Source: Asterionellopsis glacialis (lineage: Eukaryota; Bacillariophyta; Plagiogrammaphyceae; Rhaphoneidales; Asterionellopsidaceae). From it: a stretch of 10,619 nucleotides of DNA. The position numbers and the translations under genes are program-made. The DNA is taken from contig WKLE02002849.1 of NCBI GenBank assembly GCA_014885115.2, positions 1 to 10,619 of the forward strand. The letters are read 5' to 3'. How positions within the stretch are numbered: position 1 is the first letter of the stretch; each line of letters starts with the position of its first letter. Under the pieces are notes generated by a model that did no database searches, had not been told where the DNA came from, and saw only the letters and a list, made by a program, of their open reading frames with translations. This document shows, in pieces, positions 1 through 7,430 of this stretch.

Positions 1-507
1 CTTAGTGATAAAGTTACCTCCCATAGTATTCCACTGAGTAGGTTTAGGGTTCTTGTAAGAACTGGCCTTCCCCCGTTCCACGAAATTTTTAAGGATAATT
101 GTCCCGGTAGTACCAGTATTGAGTAAGATTTGTATTGGAATTAGCTTGCCATCCCGGTTTATTGTTTTGCCTGCTACTTCAGTAGTGCGATGCGTAGATT
201 TTTGCTTTTTAGCTTTACGCTGACTGCGCAGCATGTTATACGATTGTTCTACGTTGGGGAAAAGGTTTGATTCAGTGTAGGAAGTATGCATAAAGTAATC
301 TTCTAATTCTTCACTACTAGTTTTATGTTTAATTTTACTATGTTGGGTAAAGTAGGAACTAGGTTCGTCATCAGATTCTTCATCCGATTCGTACTGCACT
401 TTATGTTTCTTTCTAGGCTTATTGTTTGATACCTTGAGCAAGCTAATCATTGCGTTTACCTGTTCCTGTGTGTACATCTTGGATTTACCGGAATCATTCC
501 TTAGGGT
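1..507 (-). pseudogene. Ty3/gypsy retropepsin region of copy A (partial, active-site Asp replaced)
   Basis: An open frame runs on the minus strand from about 507 to the window edge; the first ATG in it is at 475-477 (MYTQEQ). The first 100 or so residues are charged and acidic. A retropepsin follows with the core LLNTGTTGTI. The aspartic protease of Ty3 elements, which cuts Gag-Pol into mature proteins, has Asp-Thr/Ser-Gly at this site; here the first residue is Asn (codon AAT, minus strand, at 118-120). The downstream segment around GGNFITK closely matches the protease fragment of copy B at 1786-1822. The frame differs from that of gag, which ends with a TGA at 494-496, so a frame change occurs near 495-507. 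It could be a natural gag-pol shift site or an indel. The copy is very likely inactive. Confidence 0.8.
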
Positions 508-1471
508 TAGCAGTACATTTGTTGGTGTTATGGTTATTCATATGGCAGTTGCTACACCACTTACGAGTGTGCTGGCGCTTGTCATCGCTTCTGTTGTTAT
601 TGCGATCGGAATTCTTTTCTGTTTGTTCACCCTTGCGATTTTTCTTGCTTTCCTTAGGTGTTTTGGACTTAGCAAGTTCACAATCAATGTTGTCGCGCAC
701 CTCTAACTTCTCGAAGTAGTTGACGGTATCCTCCCACAAGAGGTCGTGTGGATCGAGGTTGCTAGCGAGTAGGGCAGATTGCCACTTAAGTGGTTTCGCC
801 CAATCAAGAATATCCACAAGGTCGTCATCATGGAATTTTCGATTTTTTTTACCATTGTGATCCATTGGAAAATATGGCAAATATTCGTTCAACTGGCAAA
901 GCCTCCCAACAAACTCTCTCAAAGTGAAGTTGTCGGTCATTGCCAAGTGGTAGCAAAGGTAGTTCTTCTGGTGCCTTACCGCATGCCTAGATGAGAAAAA
1001 ATTCTCTCCTATGTTGTTCAGCACCAGTTCAAAGACCTGTTCAGGATCTTTCTGGGCAGGTTTCTTGAGGCTTGCATTTTTGCTCTGGCGATTGGCATTT
1101 GCTGCTTGGAACAGCTGCCTTGCTCTACCCTTCAAAAGAGTGAGGGCCATGGAAGTCTTGGAGCTTGCTTTGGTGAGGGGATAGTCCCTCTCAACTTCAG
1201 CAAATTGAATTCACCATTGGATCCAATCTTCAGCAGTTTCATCTTCAAATTGTTTGACTCTCTTTTCAATAGTTTCAGAGTCTGATCCTTCCTCAGAGGG
1301 ATCGATCCTTACTTCTATCGTCTTGTAGGAATCCTTGTCATCGTCTTTTGACTTCAACCTCTCCTTTTTTGTCCTAATGAAAGGAATTGCAGGAGGATTC
1401 AGCAGGGTCTGCTGTTGGCTCAACTCCTGTGCTTTCTTCTGAAAGTCATTGGAGGAGTAAAAGGTCTTCAT
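494..1471 (-). pseudogene. gag: Ty3/gypsy Gag of copy A with an internal stop and CCHC zinc knuckle
   Basis: Gag forms the virus-like particle and packages element RNA. The frame starts at ATG 1469-1471 (MKTFYSSNDF), about 45 bases past the LTR, and stays in one frame to a TGA at 494-496, about 325 codons. A single in-frame TGA at 1211-1213 (after EDWIQW) interrupts it; the reading continues directly as IQFAEVERDY, so this is a point nonsense mutation, consistent with CGA to TGA. The C-terminal end has a basic, Asn/Lys-rich stretch and then CSNCHMNNHNTNKC, which is a CX2CX4HX4C nucleocapsid knuckle. The middle part (LPYFPMDHNGKKNRKF and around) is a soluble helical capsid-like region that I cannot assign further. 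The protease follows in another frame. Confidence 0.85.
1211..1213 (-). other. In-frame TGA nonsense codon in gag of copy A
   Basis: TGA follows the residues AEDWIQW and the same frame continues for more than 230 codons to the zinc knuckle. One C-to-T change from CGA (Arg) would account for it. Confidence 0.75.
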
Positions 1472-1516
1472 GTTCTTGAAAGTTAATTACCTCTGAAAGA
1501 GGGAGTAACATTACTA

Positions 1517-1755
1517 TGCCATATGCCGCCTATGTTGACCACGGCACAACACAACAATCAGACAATCAACACACAAAAGAAAAGAAGACTTCTATTTGGT
1601 GATGAAAATTATGAGCTTAGTTTAATCCGGAGAATATCAGGCAATCTAGTAAGTAGTAAGAATTCAGGAAATATAAGTAAATGGTAAATTTGTGAGTCCG
1701 TCTGCTTGCCCATGCATCAATCATCCATCCTCAAGAGTGTCCTACAGGGAGTGTA
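1517..1755 (-). repeat. LTR of copy A (5' LTR, about 239 bases)
   Basis: On the minus strand it begins near TACACTCCCTGTAGGACACT and ends near GGCGGCATATGGCA. It aligns along its length with the plus-strand LTRs at 3667-3933 and 4138-4377, sharing long blocks such as AAGTCTTCTTTTCTTTTGTG. A TATA-like stretch (minus strand of 1668-1678) sits in the middle. It lies upstream of gag in the same direction, which makes it the 5' LTR. The exact ends are uncertain by about 10 bases because no clean TG...CA pair with a target duplication can be seen. Confidence 0.85.
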
Positions 1756-1917
1756 TTTAATACTTATAAAAAAACCATAAACTTACGCAGTGGAACACCA
1801 TGTGTGGTAACTTTATCACTAAGTGGAAAGTGCAAATAAAATTTATACTCCCAGAGTTCACGGACAAAAAGACAATAGTTTGGTCTTGTCACATGGACAA
1901 AAGAACAAAACAAACAG
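1756..1917 (+). pseudogene. Ty3/gypsy protease C-terminal fragment of copy B
   Basis: The sequence from about 1756 to 1822 aligns with the minus-strand protease of copy A at 1-67; 18 bases (GGTAACTTTATCACTAAG) are identical and flanking bases differ at several places. The reading continues as WKVQIKFILPEFTDKKTIVW, the segment that follows the flap region in Ty3-type retropepsins. The catalytic DTG would lie upstream and is not in the fragment, because copy A sits there. The right border is near 1915, where the protease reading ends and RT C-terminal sequence begins in another frame. No function is expected. Confidence 0.7.
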
Positions 1918-2500
1918 ATGCACAGTCGTCTTGTCCTAGCCCTGTTCATGGCTATGGTGACAAACAAGGCCAAATTTGTATGGGATGACACCTGTCAAAA
2001 AGCGTTTGATAAAATAAAAGAAGTTATAATTAGAGAAACGCTATTAGCTTCCCCGGACTTTGAGAAAGAATTCCACATATATACTGATGCAAGGAAATAT
2101 TAATTAGGTACAGTTATTATGCTAGATGATAAGCCCCTTGCATTCTATAGTACAAAACTTAAAGACGTTCAGAAGAAATATACTACTGGTGAAAAAGAAC
2201 TACTGTCTATAGAAGAGACACTTAAGGAATTCAAAAACACACTATGGGGTCAAAAGCTAATAGTACACATGGACCATAAAAATATATTGTATGACAAAAT
2301 GGCTAGCAAACGAGTATGCAGATGGTGTATGATGCTAGAAGAATACAGTGCAGTATTTGTCCATATTACTGGTGAACACAACGTCATTGCTGACGCACTT
2401 TCATGATTAGATGCAAGATGGGCAGATGATGCATATGACAAATTCAATGAAGTTTCAGAACTTATCAACATCATGGAAGGAAATCAAAGAAACAGTTTTT
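1918..2500 (+). pseudogene. Ty3/gypsy RT C-terminus and RNase H of copy B
   Basis: The frame reads from RT connection sequence (LVLALFMAMVTNKAKFVW) into RNase H, which removes element RNA after reverse transcription. Visible RNase H landmarks are IYTDARKY, ELLSIEETLKEF, IVHMDHKNI and HNVIADALS, giving the expected acidic residues D, E, D and D. A TAA at 2101-2103 falls where this family usually has Gln (Y-Q-L-G), and a TGA at 2404-2406 falls in the place of Arg in the ADALSRL end of RNase H; both fit C-to-T changes. The RT fingers and palm, including the catalytic Asp pair, are absent. Downstream the frame shifts between about 2480 and 2515 into the integrase frame. Confidence 0.85.
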
Positions 2501-3660
2501 CCAATATTCCCTCCGTTAATTAAACTACACCAACAAAAAGACAGGATGCTTAGGAAATTAATGTGCGACGCCAAACCTGGTACGTTTACAACTAGAGAAG
2601 TCAAAGGCAAACCTCTCATACACTCTGAAGGAAATTTATATATACCGGAGAAACTTCAACAATGCATCGTAGCTTGGTATCATGAATACCTAGCGCATCC
2701 AGGTGAAACTTGTACAGAAGCAACCATATAGGAACACTTTACTTGGCCTAGACTAAGAAAACACATACAGAACTTCTGTAAAACATGTAAACAATGTCAG
2801 CTGTGAAAAAAGCTATGTAAGAAATATGGACATCTACCCCGTAAAGAGGCTGAAATCCTGAAATGGGAACAAGTCCATATAGACCCAATTGGAAAATATA
2901 CTATTAAGTCTGGTTCAGGAACACAAACACTACAATGTCTTACCATGATAGATCCTGCCACAGGTTGGTTCAAAAGCAAGGCACTTAAAGACAAAACAGC
3001 TGACACCATAATAGAAGCATTCAACTCTTCATGGTTATGCTGGTATCCATGACCAAGGTACATAGGATATGACAATGGCTCAGAGTTTAAGGGTATCTAC
3101 AGAAAGACACTAAGTAAAAAGCCGACAACCACATACAATCCCCAATCAAATGGTATCATAGAGCATGGTGTACATCAAGTAAACGGTAACTTGTTACTTG
3201 CACTTGATATAAGTGAATCCGCCAATCCACCTACTATAGGAGATGATGAACCGTGGGATAACATACTCATCTCCGTAGTTTGGGCTATACGCAGTACTTA
3301 CCACACTACATTAGAAGCCACGCCAGGAAAACTAGTATTTGGGCGTGACATGATATTGCCAACTGCGTTTAGAGCAAGTTGGGCTCATATTAAAAACAAG
3401 AAACAAATGTAAATTAATAAAAACAACCAACAACAAAATCATAACTGGCAACACCACGTCTACACTGTAGGTGACCTAGTTACGTTAGAGAAACTAGGAA
3501 ATATTCCTAAGATGGACCGTCCTTGTACAGGTCCTCATGAAGTGCTTTAAGTATTTACAAACGGTACTGTGCACATCTGTAGAGGTGGTATAGAAGAGAC
3601 AGTTAATATCTGTTGTGTGAAGCCGTACTACAAATGCACACAGGACAGCTTGGGAAGCAA
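2490..3660 (+). pseudogene. Ty3/gypsy integrase of copy B, interrupted by stops
   Basis: Integrase joins element cDNA to host DNA. One frame runs from about 2490 to a TGA at 3661-3663, broken by TAG 2729-2731, TGA 2804-2806, TGA 3050-3052, TAA 3410-3412 and TAA 3548-3550. Domains in order: an HHCC zinc-binding domain (HEYLAH, then CKTCKQC), the DDE core with Asp at 2882-2884 (VHIDPIG), Asp at 3071-3073 (YDNGSEF) and Glu at 3161-3163 (NGIIE), and a C-terminal domain with TVGDLVTLEK and TGPHEV, the GPY/F-type module of Ty3 integrases. The second Asp and the Glu are 29 residues apart, shorter than the usual 35 or so, suggesting a small in-frame deletion. The 3' LTR begins a few bases after the end. 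Confidence 0.9.
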
Positions 3661-3666
3661 ATGAAG

Positions 3667-3933
3667 TACACTCCCTGTAGGACACTCTTGAGGATGGATG
3701 ATTGAAGTGTGGGCGATTGAAGTGTGGGCAAGTAGACAGACTCACAAATTTACTATTTACTAATATTTTCCTGAATATTTACTTCTTACTAAATTGCCGG
3801 ATTTCTCCAGCATAAAACTAGATCTTTAAACTAGCTCATCATTTTCACCACCAACTAAAAGTCTTCTTTTCTTTTGTGTGTTGATTGTCTAATTGTTGTG
3901 TTGTGCCGCTGTTGACACTAGCGGCATAGGGCA
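3667..3933 (+). repeat. 3' LTR of copy B (about 267 bases)
   Basis: It starts with TACACTCCCTGTAGGACACT just after the integrase frame and ends near GCGGCATAGGGCA. It matches the LTRs of A and C, but is longer because of a perfect 15-base tandem duplication (3700-3729) and a short insertion near 3813-3830. The preceding AAGCAAATGAAG is purine-rich and could be the polypurine tract. Confidence 0.85.
3700..3729 (+). repeat. Perfect 15-base tandem duplication inside LTR B
   Basis: The unit GATTGAAGTGTGGGC occurs twice without change at 3700-3714 and 3715-3729. LTRs A and C have one diverged counterpart at this place. Confidence 0.9.
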
Positions 3934-3937
3934 ATAT

Positions 3938-4137
3938 GCAACACCACATATATTCTGTAGGTGACCACATTACATTAGAGAGGCCAGGAATAGTACCTAA
4001 GATGGACCAACCTCATACAGGTCCTCCAAAAGTGCTTCATGTATTTATGAACCTTACCGTGCGCATCCATACAGGCATTTAGAAGTGACAGCTAACATTT
4101 GTCCTGTGATGCCATACTACAAACACACACAGGACAG
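3938..4137 (+). pseudogene. Integrase C-terminal fragment of copy C
   Basis: Read on the plus strand it gives QHHIYSVGDHITLERPG and then KMDQPHTGPPKVLHVF, the counterpart of the copy B integrase tail at 3448-3660 (GPY/F-type module). The frame is open for about 55 codons, then meets TAG and TGA codons near 4079-4087. The nucleotide match to copy B carries on through an indel (ACAGCTAACATTTGTCCTGT beside ACAGTTAATATCTGTTGTGT). It is a dead fragment, with no start and no catalytic core. Confidence 0.75.
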
Positions 4138-4377
4138 GACACTCCCTGTAGGACACTCTTGAGGATGGCTGATCAATGCAGGGACAAGCAGACAGACTCC
4201 ATAAATTTACCATTTACTTATATTTCCTGAATCATTACTTCTTACTAAATTGCCAGATCTTCTCCATATTAAACTAAGCTCATAATTTTCATCACCAAAC
4301 AAAAGTCTTCTTTTCTTTTGTGTGTTGATTATCTGATTGTTGTGCTGTGCTGCCATCAACACTAGCAGCATAGGGCA
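4138..4377 (+). repeat. 3' LTR of copy C (about 240 bases)
   Basis: It starts near GACACTCCCTGTAGGACACT and ends near GCAGCATAGGGCA. It shares the same blocks as LTRs A and B and lacks the 15-base duplication of B. A TATA-like ACTTATATTTCC lies near 4216-4227. The sequence after 4377 no longer matches the other LTR flanks. Confidence 0.85.
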
Positions 4378-5036
4378 ACAACTTTTGCAGAGAAGTTTCA
4401 TGACAGTACTCTATGAATGTGGATCCGTAAAATAGCTGGCAGAGAGTCTGTTTAAGATCGTGATACCGCTCCCAAGCAAGAGGATATTATTTCTGGTAGG
4501 GATATTGATCTTGAGAATGCCAGCAATCGTGGATTGCAAAAGAGGACAGATGTTGGTCTTGGAATGGACAGCAGGGTTCTTGCCAAGACCACAATGATTA
4601 AGGCACTGACAATGATGGGATCAGTTATGGTGGTGGAATGAGAAGATGGGATTGAAGGTGGGATCGATCCATGTTCAAATGATTTTTGAATTGTTTTGGA
4701 GATTTAGTTTTAATTCTCACAATCTTAAAATAAGGAATTAGGTTAATGACCGAATTGTAACCCTAGTGATTTTGAAACTGATGCGCTGGAAGATTGTGAG
4801 ACTCCTATAATCTACTGTGTATATTCTAGAAGTGAGGTTATTGCTACGCTAGACGTTGGTCTGGCCTTCCTCCCTCACCCCCCATGTTACCTACTGTGTA
4901 GTTCCAATTAAGCTGCGGCTGCTGTGAGCCACGTGCATGTCAGTAGCAAAGATGAAATGGTTTCTGTCAAGGGTGGAAGGTCTTCCTTCAGGCCTGGTAG
5001 TTGCTTTGTAGCAGAACTATCAAACTGAGGAGAATA
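4378..5036. other. Noncoding stretch, probably holding the 3' LTR of the copia element
   Basis: No credible gene is seen here. It lies between the end of Ty3 LTR C and the stop of the copia RNase H (5037-5039, minus strand). For the minus-strand copia element the part next to the stop (5036-4884) would be the 3' untranslated end, then the purine-rich tract, then the 3' LTR from about 4864 downward. The LTR cannot be bounded because its partner lies outside the window. A plus-strand reading open from 4456 to 4638 is not supported as a gene. Confidence 0.5.
4865..4883 (-). promoter_or_regulatory. Purine-rich tract, candidate polypurine tract of the copia element
   Basis: On the minus strand this reads GGGGGGTGAGGGAGGAAGG, 18 of 19 bases being purine, about 150 bases after the RNase H stop. 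LTR retrotransposons prime plus-strand DNA from such a tract just upstream of the 3' LTR. The position suits this role; it is not proven because the LTR start is not identified. Confidence 0.55.
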
Positions 5037-5590
5037 TCAAGGAGTCCGTCTGCCCATCAGTACGTCCATCTGTTCATAGAATTTTATTCTGCCTAACGCT
5101 TTTGTGAAAGAGTCACCACAATTGTGTTTGGTTGCCATAGCTGTCATGATTAATAGATTGTGTTCTGTCTAATCTTGTAATGCAAAATGTTTAAAGTCCA
5201 TGTGTCGTGTACGTTTGGTTGGTCATGCCGCATTTGCCATATGTAAGGCTCCCATATTGTCTTCATATAATACTGTTGGTAGTTCTTGTGGGTATCCAAG
5301 TTCCATGAGGATGGATTGGAGGTACAGGATCTGTTTTCCTTCTTCACATGCTGCCACAAATTCTGCTTCTGTTGATGAGAGTGCCACTGTAATTTGGAAT
5401 TTCAATTTGTAGCATATTACACCTCCTCCAAGCATGATGGCTATTCCAGTTAGGGATCTATGATGTTTGCAATCGGATCCCCAATCAGAATCAACAAATC
5501 CATGTATAATGTTAGGATCTTGCAAAAGAGGAATATCATGCATGATCTCAGAATTGGAGATGCATGGTTCGGGTTCAATATAGGGTAGGT
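5037..5590 (-). pseudogene. Copia RNase H domain
   Basis: RNase H degrades the RNA of the RNA-DNA hybrid during reverse transcription. The minus-strand frame has the usual copia landmarks: GFVDSDWGSD, a TGIAIMLGGG strand, ALSSTEAEFVAACE and YEDNMGALHMAN, so the acidic residues D, E and D are present. It ends with NCGDSFTKALGRIKFYEQ, the typical copia C-terminus, and MGRRTP before TGA at 5037-5039. Two in-frame stops break it, TGA at 5223-5225 and TAG at 5169-5171. It joins RT by a frame change near 5585, where the RT frame ends and EIMHDIPLLQDPN appears in the next frame. Confidence 0.9.
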
Positions 5591-6760
5591 TTTGTCTGCC
5601 AGTAGTGGATGCCGCGTGTTTTTGTAAGTGCTAGATATTTATTCAAGTGTCAAAGAGCTTGGTAATGTATCTTTGCAGGGTTGTTAGAGTACTGTGCAAG
5701 TTTAATGATGCCAGGCTATATATCTGGTCAAGCGACTGTCATCATGTAGATTGCTTCACCAATCACCTGGCAGTAGTTGAAGAATTGTTCTTGAAGTTCT
5801 TCCTGTTGTTTTAAAGTCGCTGGTGGTTCTGCGATTTCTAGTTGTGCCAAGTAAGTTGTGTCCTCCCTCATTGGGATTAGATTATGTTGTGTAATGGTTT
5901 TGTGCCAACCATGATGATCAAGGACACAAACGATGAATGATTTGTATGAAATTTTATTGAAATAACGTGTTTGTTGTACGTTGATCCCATTGAATTTCTC
6001 CACAATGCCTAGGTCATGTAAGGGAACACTAAGGTATGTGCTGAGCATATTAGTCACTTTGCGTGCAATGGTGGGGTCTCTGCATGCTACAGCAAAGTCA
6101 TCAACTTGTCTGAGGAATAGTACCTTATGTCCTTTGATAGTAGCTGCATAAATGTTTTTCTCATGTGTTGTGTTCCTAAAACCTTCCTGATGAAGAATCT
6201 TCCTAAAGAATTTCTCCCAGAGTCGTGGAGATTCTGGATGACCTTATAACACGTGTAGGATGGGGAGGACATATCCATTTGGGATAGGTGGGCGTCCACA
6301 TTTTTCTGTCCACCATTGGTTGAATGAGGCATCTACTTTCATGTAGAATGTTTTTTTTGGTGGAGGTGCTTCTGCAAACGCATTACCTGTGTCAGCTCCA
6401 AGAACCGTCATCCCTTCTATGGCAGAAAGTGTTGTTCAATGCAGGAGGCATAAGTATGGGCAAGCGTAACCACTTTGCCATATTTGTAACCGCCGTTGCA
6501 TGTTGCTTGGGCTTTGTGTGTTATTCTGTCCTTGAAGAGGTAAGTCCAGACAAAGGGTACTAGAACTGTTACCTTGTCGCCTTTTGGGCATGCGTGGACA
6601 TGGGTTTCCAAACATTTCCTGTTTCTCATATGCATCCAGTTGTTTCCATTCAGCTTCTAACCATGTTTGCCAATCATCTCTCTTTTTCAATTTTCTTCTT
6701 GTAAATTTTACTGTTGTGAGTTCATCAGCAATAGCTTGATGTATAGTTGCTTCAGAAAGA
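5585..6760 (-). pseudogene. Copia reverse transcriptase domain
   Basis: RT copies element RNA to DNA. From its N-terminal side the minus strand reads TRRKLKKRDDWQTWLEAEW, PFVWTYLFKDRITHKA, TLAHTYASCIEQ, VLGADTGNAFAEAP (first catalytic Asp at 6391-6393), GHPESPRLWEKFF and RQVDDFAVAC (catalytic Asp pair at 6097-6102). The thumb side reads KFNGINVQQTRYF and then PGIIKLAQYSNNP. QVDD replaces the YVDD common in plant copia elements, which suits the CoDi type. Frame changes occur near 6600 and near 6425 and cancel out, leaving the palm in one frame. Stops are TAA 6244-6246, TGA 5728-5730, TAG 5716-5718 and TGA 5650-5652. All three catalytic Asp residues remain, so the loss looks fairly recent. Confidence 0.9.
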
Positions 6761-7430
6761 GGAGGTGCTTTAGTCTTCTTGTCAATCCATAGATCATGGT
6801 CATTACCATGGCGTATGACATGCAAGTGGTGTGCCAACATATGTAACTGGTCGAAATGTAGCTGAGGAATGCCTTCATTGATGAGTGGCTCTGCAATTTC
6901 AGGGTGTGCTATGGAAACTATGCATTGTTTCTTGTTGTATTGTCGGAGGTTGTCAATTTTGGTGGTAAGATCTGCTATTGTGTCTATATATTCACCATCA
7001 ATGGCTCTAATTGTTCCATACCAGGAACGACTCCTCCAGTTTTTAATTTGAGCTGGTGGAGTACCTGATTTACAATTCTTTATAACTGGTTTTGCGGTAG
7101 GTGCTTGATGAAGTAAGTCAAACCAAGTGTCGGGTGGGTGGTATGAATTTCCAGGATTTCTCTACTGGAAGGGCCATAAACATCAGTAGACATTTCAATA
7201 TTTAGAATGTCTGGATTACAATTAACCGTAGATGTATGTGGTAAATCCGTTACTGTTAGAATCATTGGGTTTGTGTCATCTTCGGGTGGGTCATGTATGT
7301 TTATAATATCCAAAAATGGGGATGGATATTGACATGCCTGTATCTTTGCTGCTGCTGCTGCTGCTGTAAGTTGATCTTTTGGAATGTCTTCAAAGGTATG
7401 TGTGAATTCCGTTTCCATGATGTGCTGAGA
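6760..7430 (-). pseudogene. Copia spacer between integrase and RT
   Basis: This minus-strand stretch links the integrase C-terminus to RT in the copia polyprotein. The upper part is acidic (EFTHTFEDIPKDQL) with a short poly-Ala run, and ends with TAA at 7080-7082. One base off, the reading resumes as AKPVIKNCKSGTPPAQIKNW and carries on with DTIADLTTKIDNLRQYNK into RT, so a single-base indel lies near 7085-7095. The region NWRSRSWYGTIRAIDGEYI looks like a small folded segment that I do not recognise. It has no catalytic motif and probably acts as a linker. Confidence 0.7.
7348..7366. repeat. GCT trinucleotide microsatellite inside the copia polyprotein
   Basis: Six GCT units on the plus strand, read as GCA/AGC on the minus strand, encode a short poly-Ala run in the integrase-RT spacer frame. 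Confidence 0.9.

Larger units (their letters stand above)
1..1755 (-). mobile_element. Ty3/gypsy LTR retrotransposon copy A, 5' half, cut by window edge
   Basis: Read on the minus strand this copy runs from a 5' LTR (1755-1517) through a leader of about 45 bases, gag (ATG at 1469-1471) and into the protease, which is cut at base 1. Order and content are those of a Ty3/gypsy element. Its LTR is related to two other LTR copies at 3667-3933 and 4138-4377. The LTR's outer end abuts protease sequence of copy B, which runs the other way, so A appears to have inserted into B. RT, integrase and the 3' LTR, if present, lie to the left of the window. No clear primer binding site was recognised after the LTR. 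Confidence 0.85.
1756..3933 (+). mobile_element. Ty3/gypsy retrotransposon copy B, protease to 3' LTR, internally deleted
   Basis: On the plus strand this copy reads protease fragment, RT end, RNase H, integrase and a 3' LTR. Its left end abuts the LTR of copy A; its missing 5' half is expected beyond A, to the left of the window. Most of RT is deleted near 1915. Its right end, the LTR, abuts the integrase tail of copy C four bases later. The polyprotein carries at least six in-frame stops and several frame changes. Confidence 0.85.
3938..4377 (+). mobile_element. Ty3/gypsy retrotransposon copy C, 3' remnant
   Basis: This is an integrase tail followed by an LTR, repeating the layout of 3448-3933 with many differences. 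It begins abruptly inside the integrase C-terminal domain, four bases after LTR B. The simplest reading is that B inserted into C, with the rest of C lying beyond B's 5' end, outside the window. Confidence 0.8.

Noticed and set aside
422..706. Plus-strand hydrophobic reading over gag and protease of copy A
   Set aside because: It is antisense to a clear gag with a zinc knuckle; the hydrophobic look comes from the reverse complement of Lys/Asn-rich codons.
1..3933. Inversion of the left half of a single Ty3 element
   Set aside because: The two halves overlap by about 67 bases of protease sequence and differ there, so they come from two copies.
3448..4377. Simple tandem duplication of an integrase tail plus LTR unit
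   Set aside because: The two units differ at many places and by indels, so a recent local duplication does not fit; nested insertion of two separate copies fits better.
4207..4401. Minus-strand reading across LTR C
   Set aside because: The same bases are an LTR shared with two other copies; the short reading has no known motif.
4456..4641. Plus-strand open stretch of about 61 codons with protein-like composition (GRDIDLENASNRGLQ)
   Set aside because: No ATG until MDSRVLAK, short, and inside a region that probably is copia LTR. A host exon is possible but nothing supports it beyond composition.
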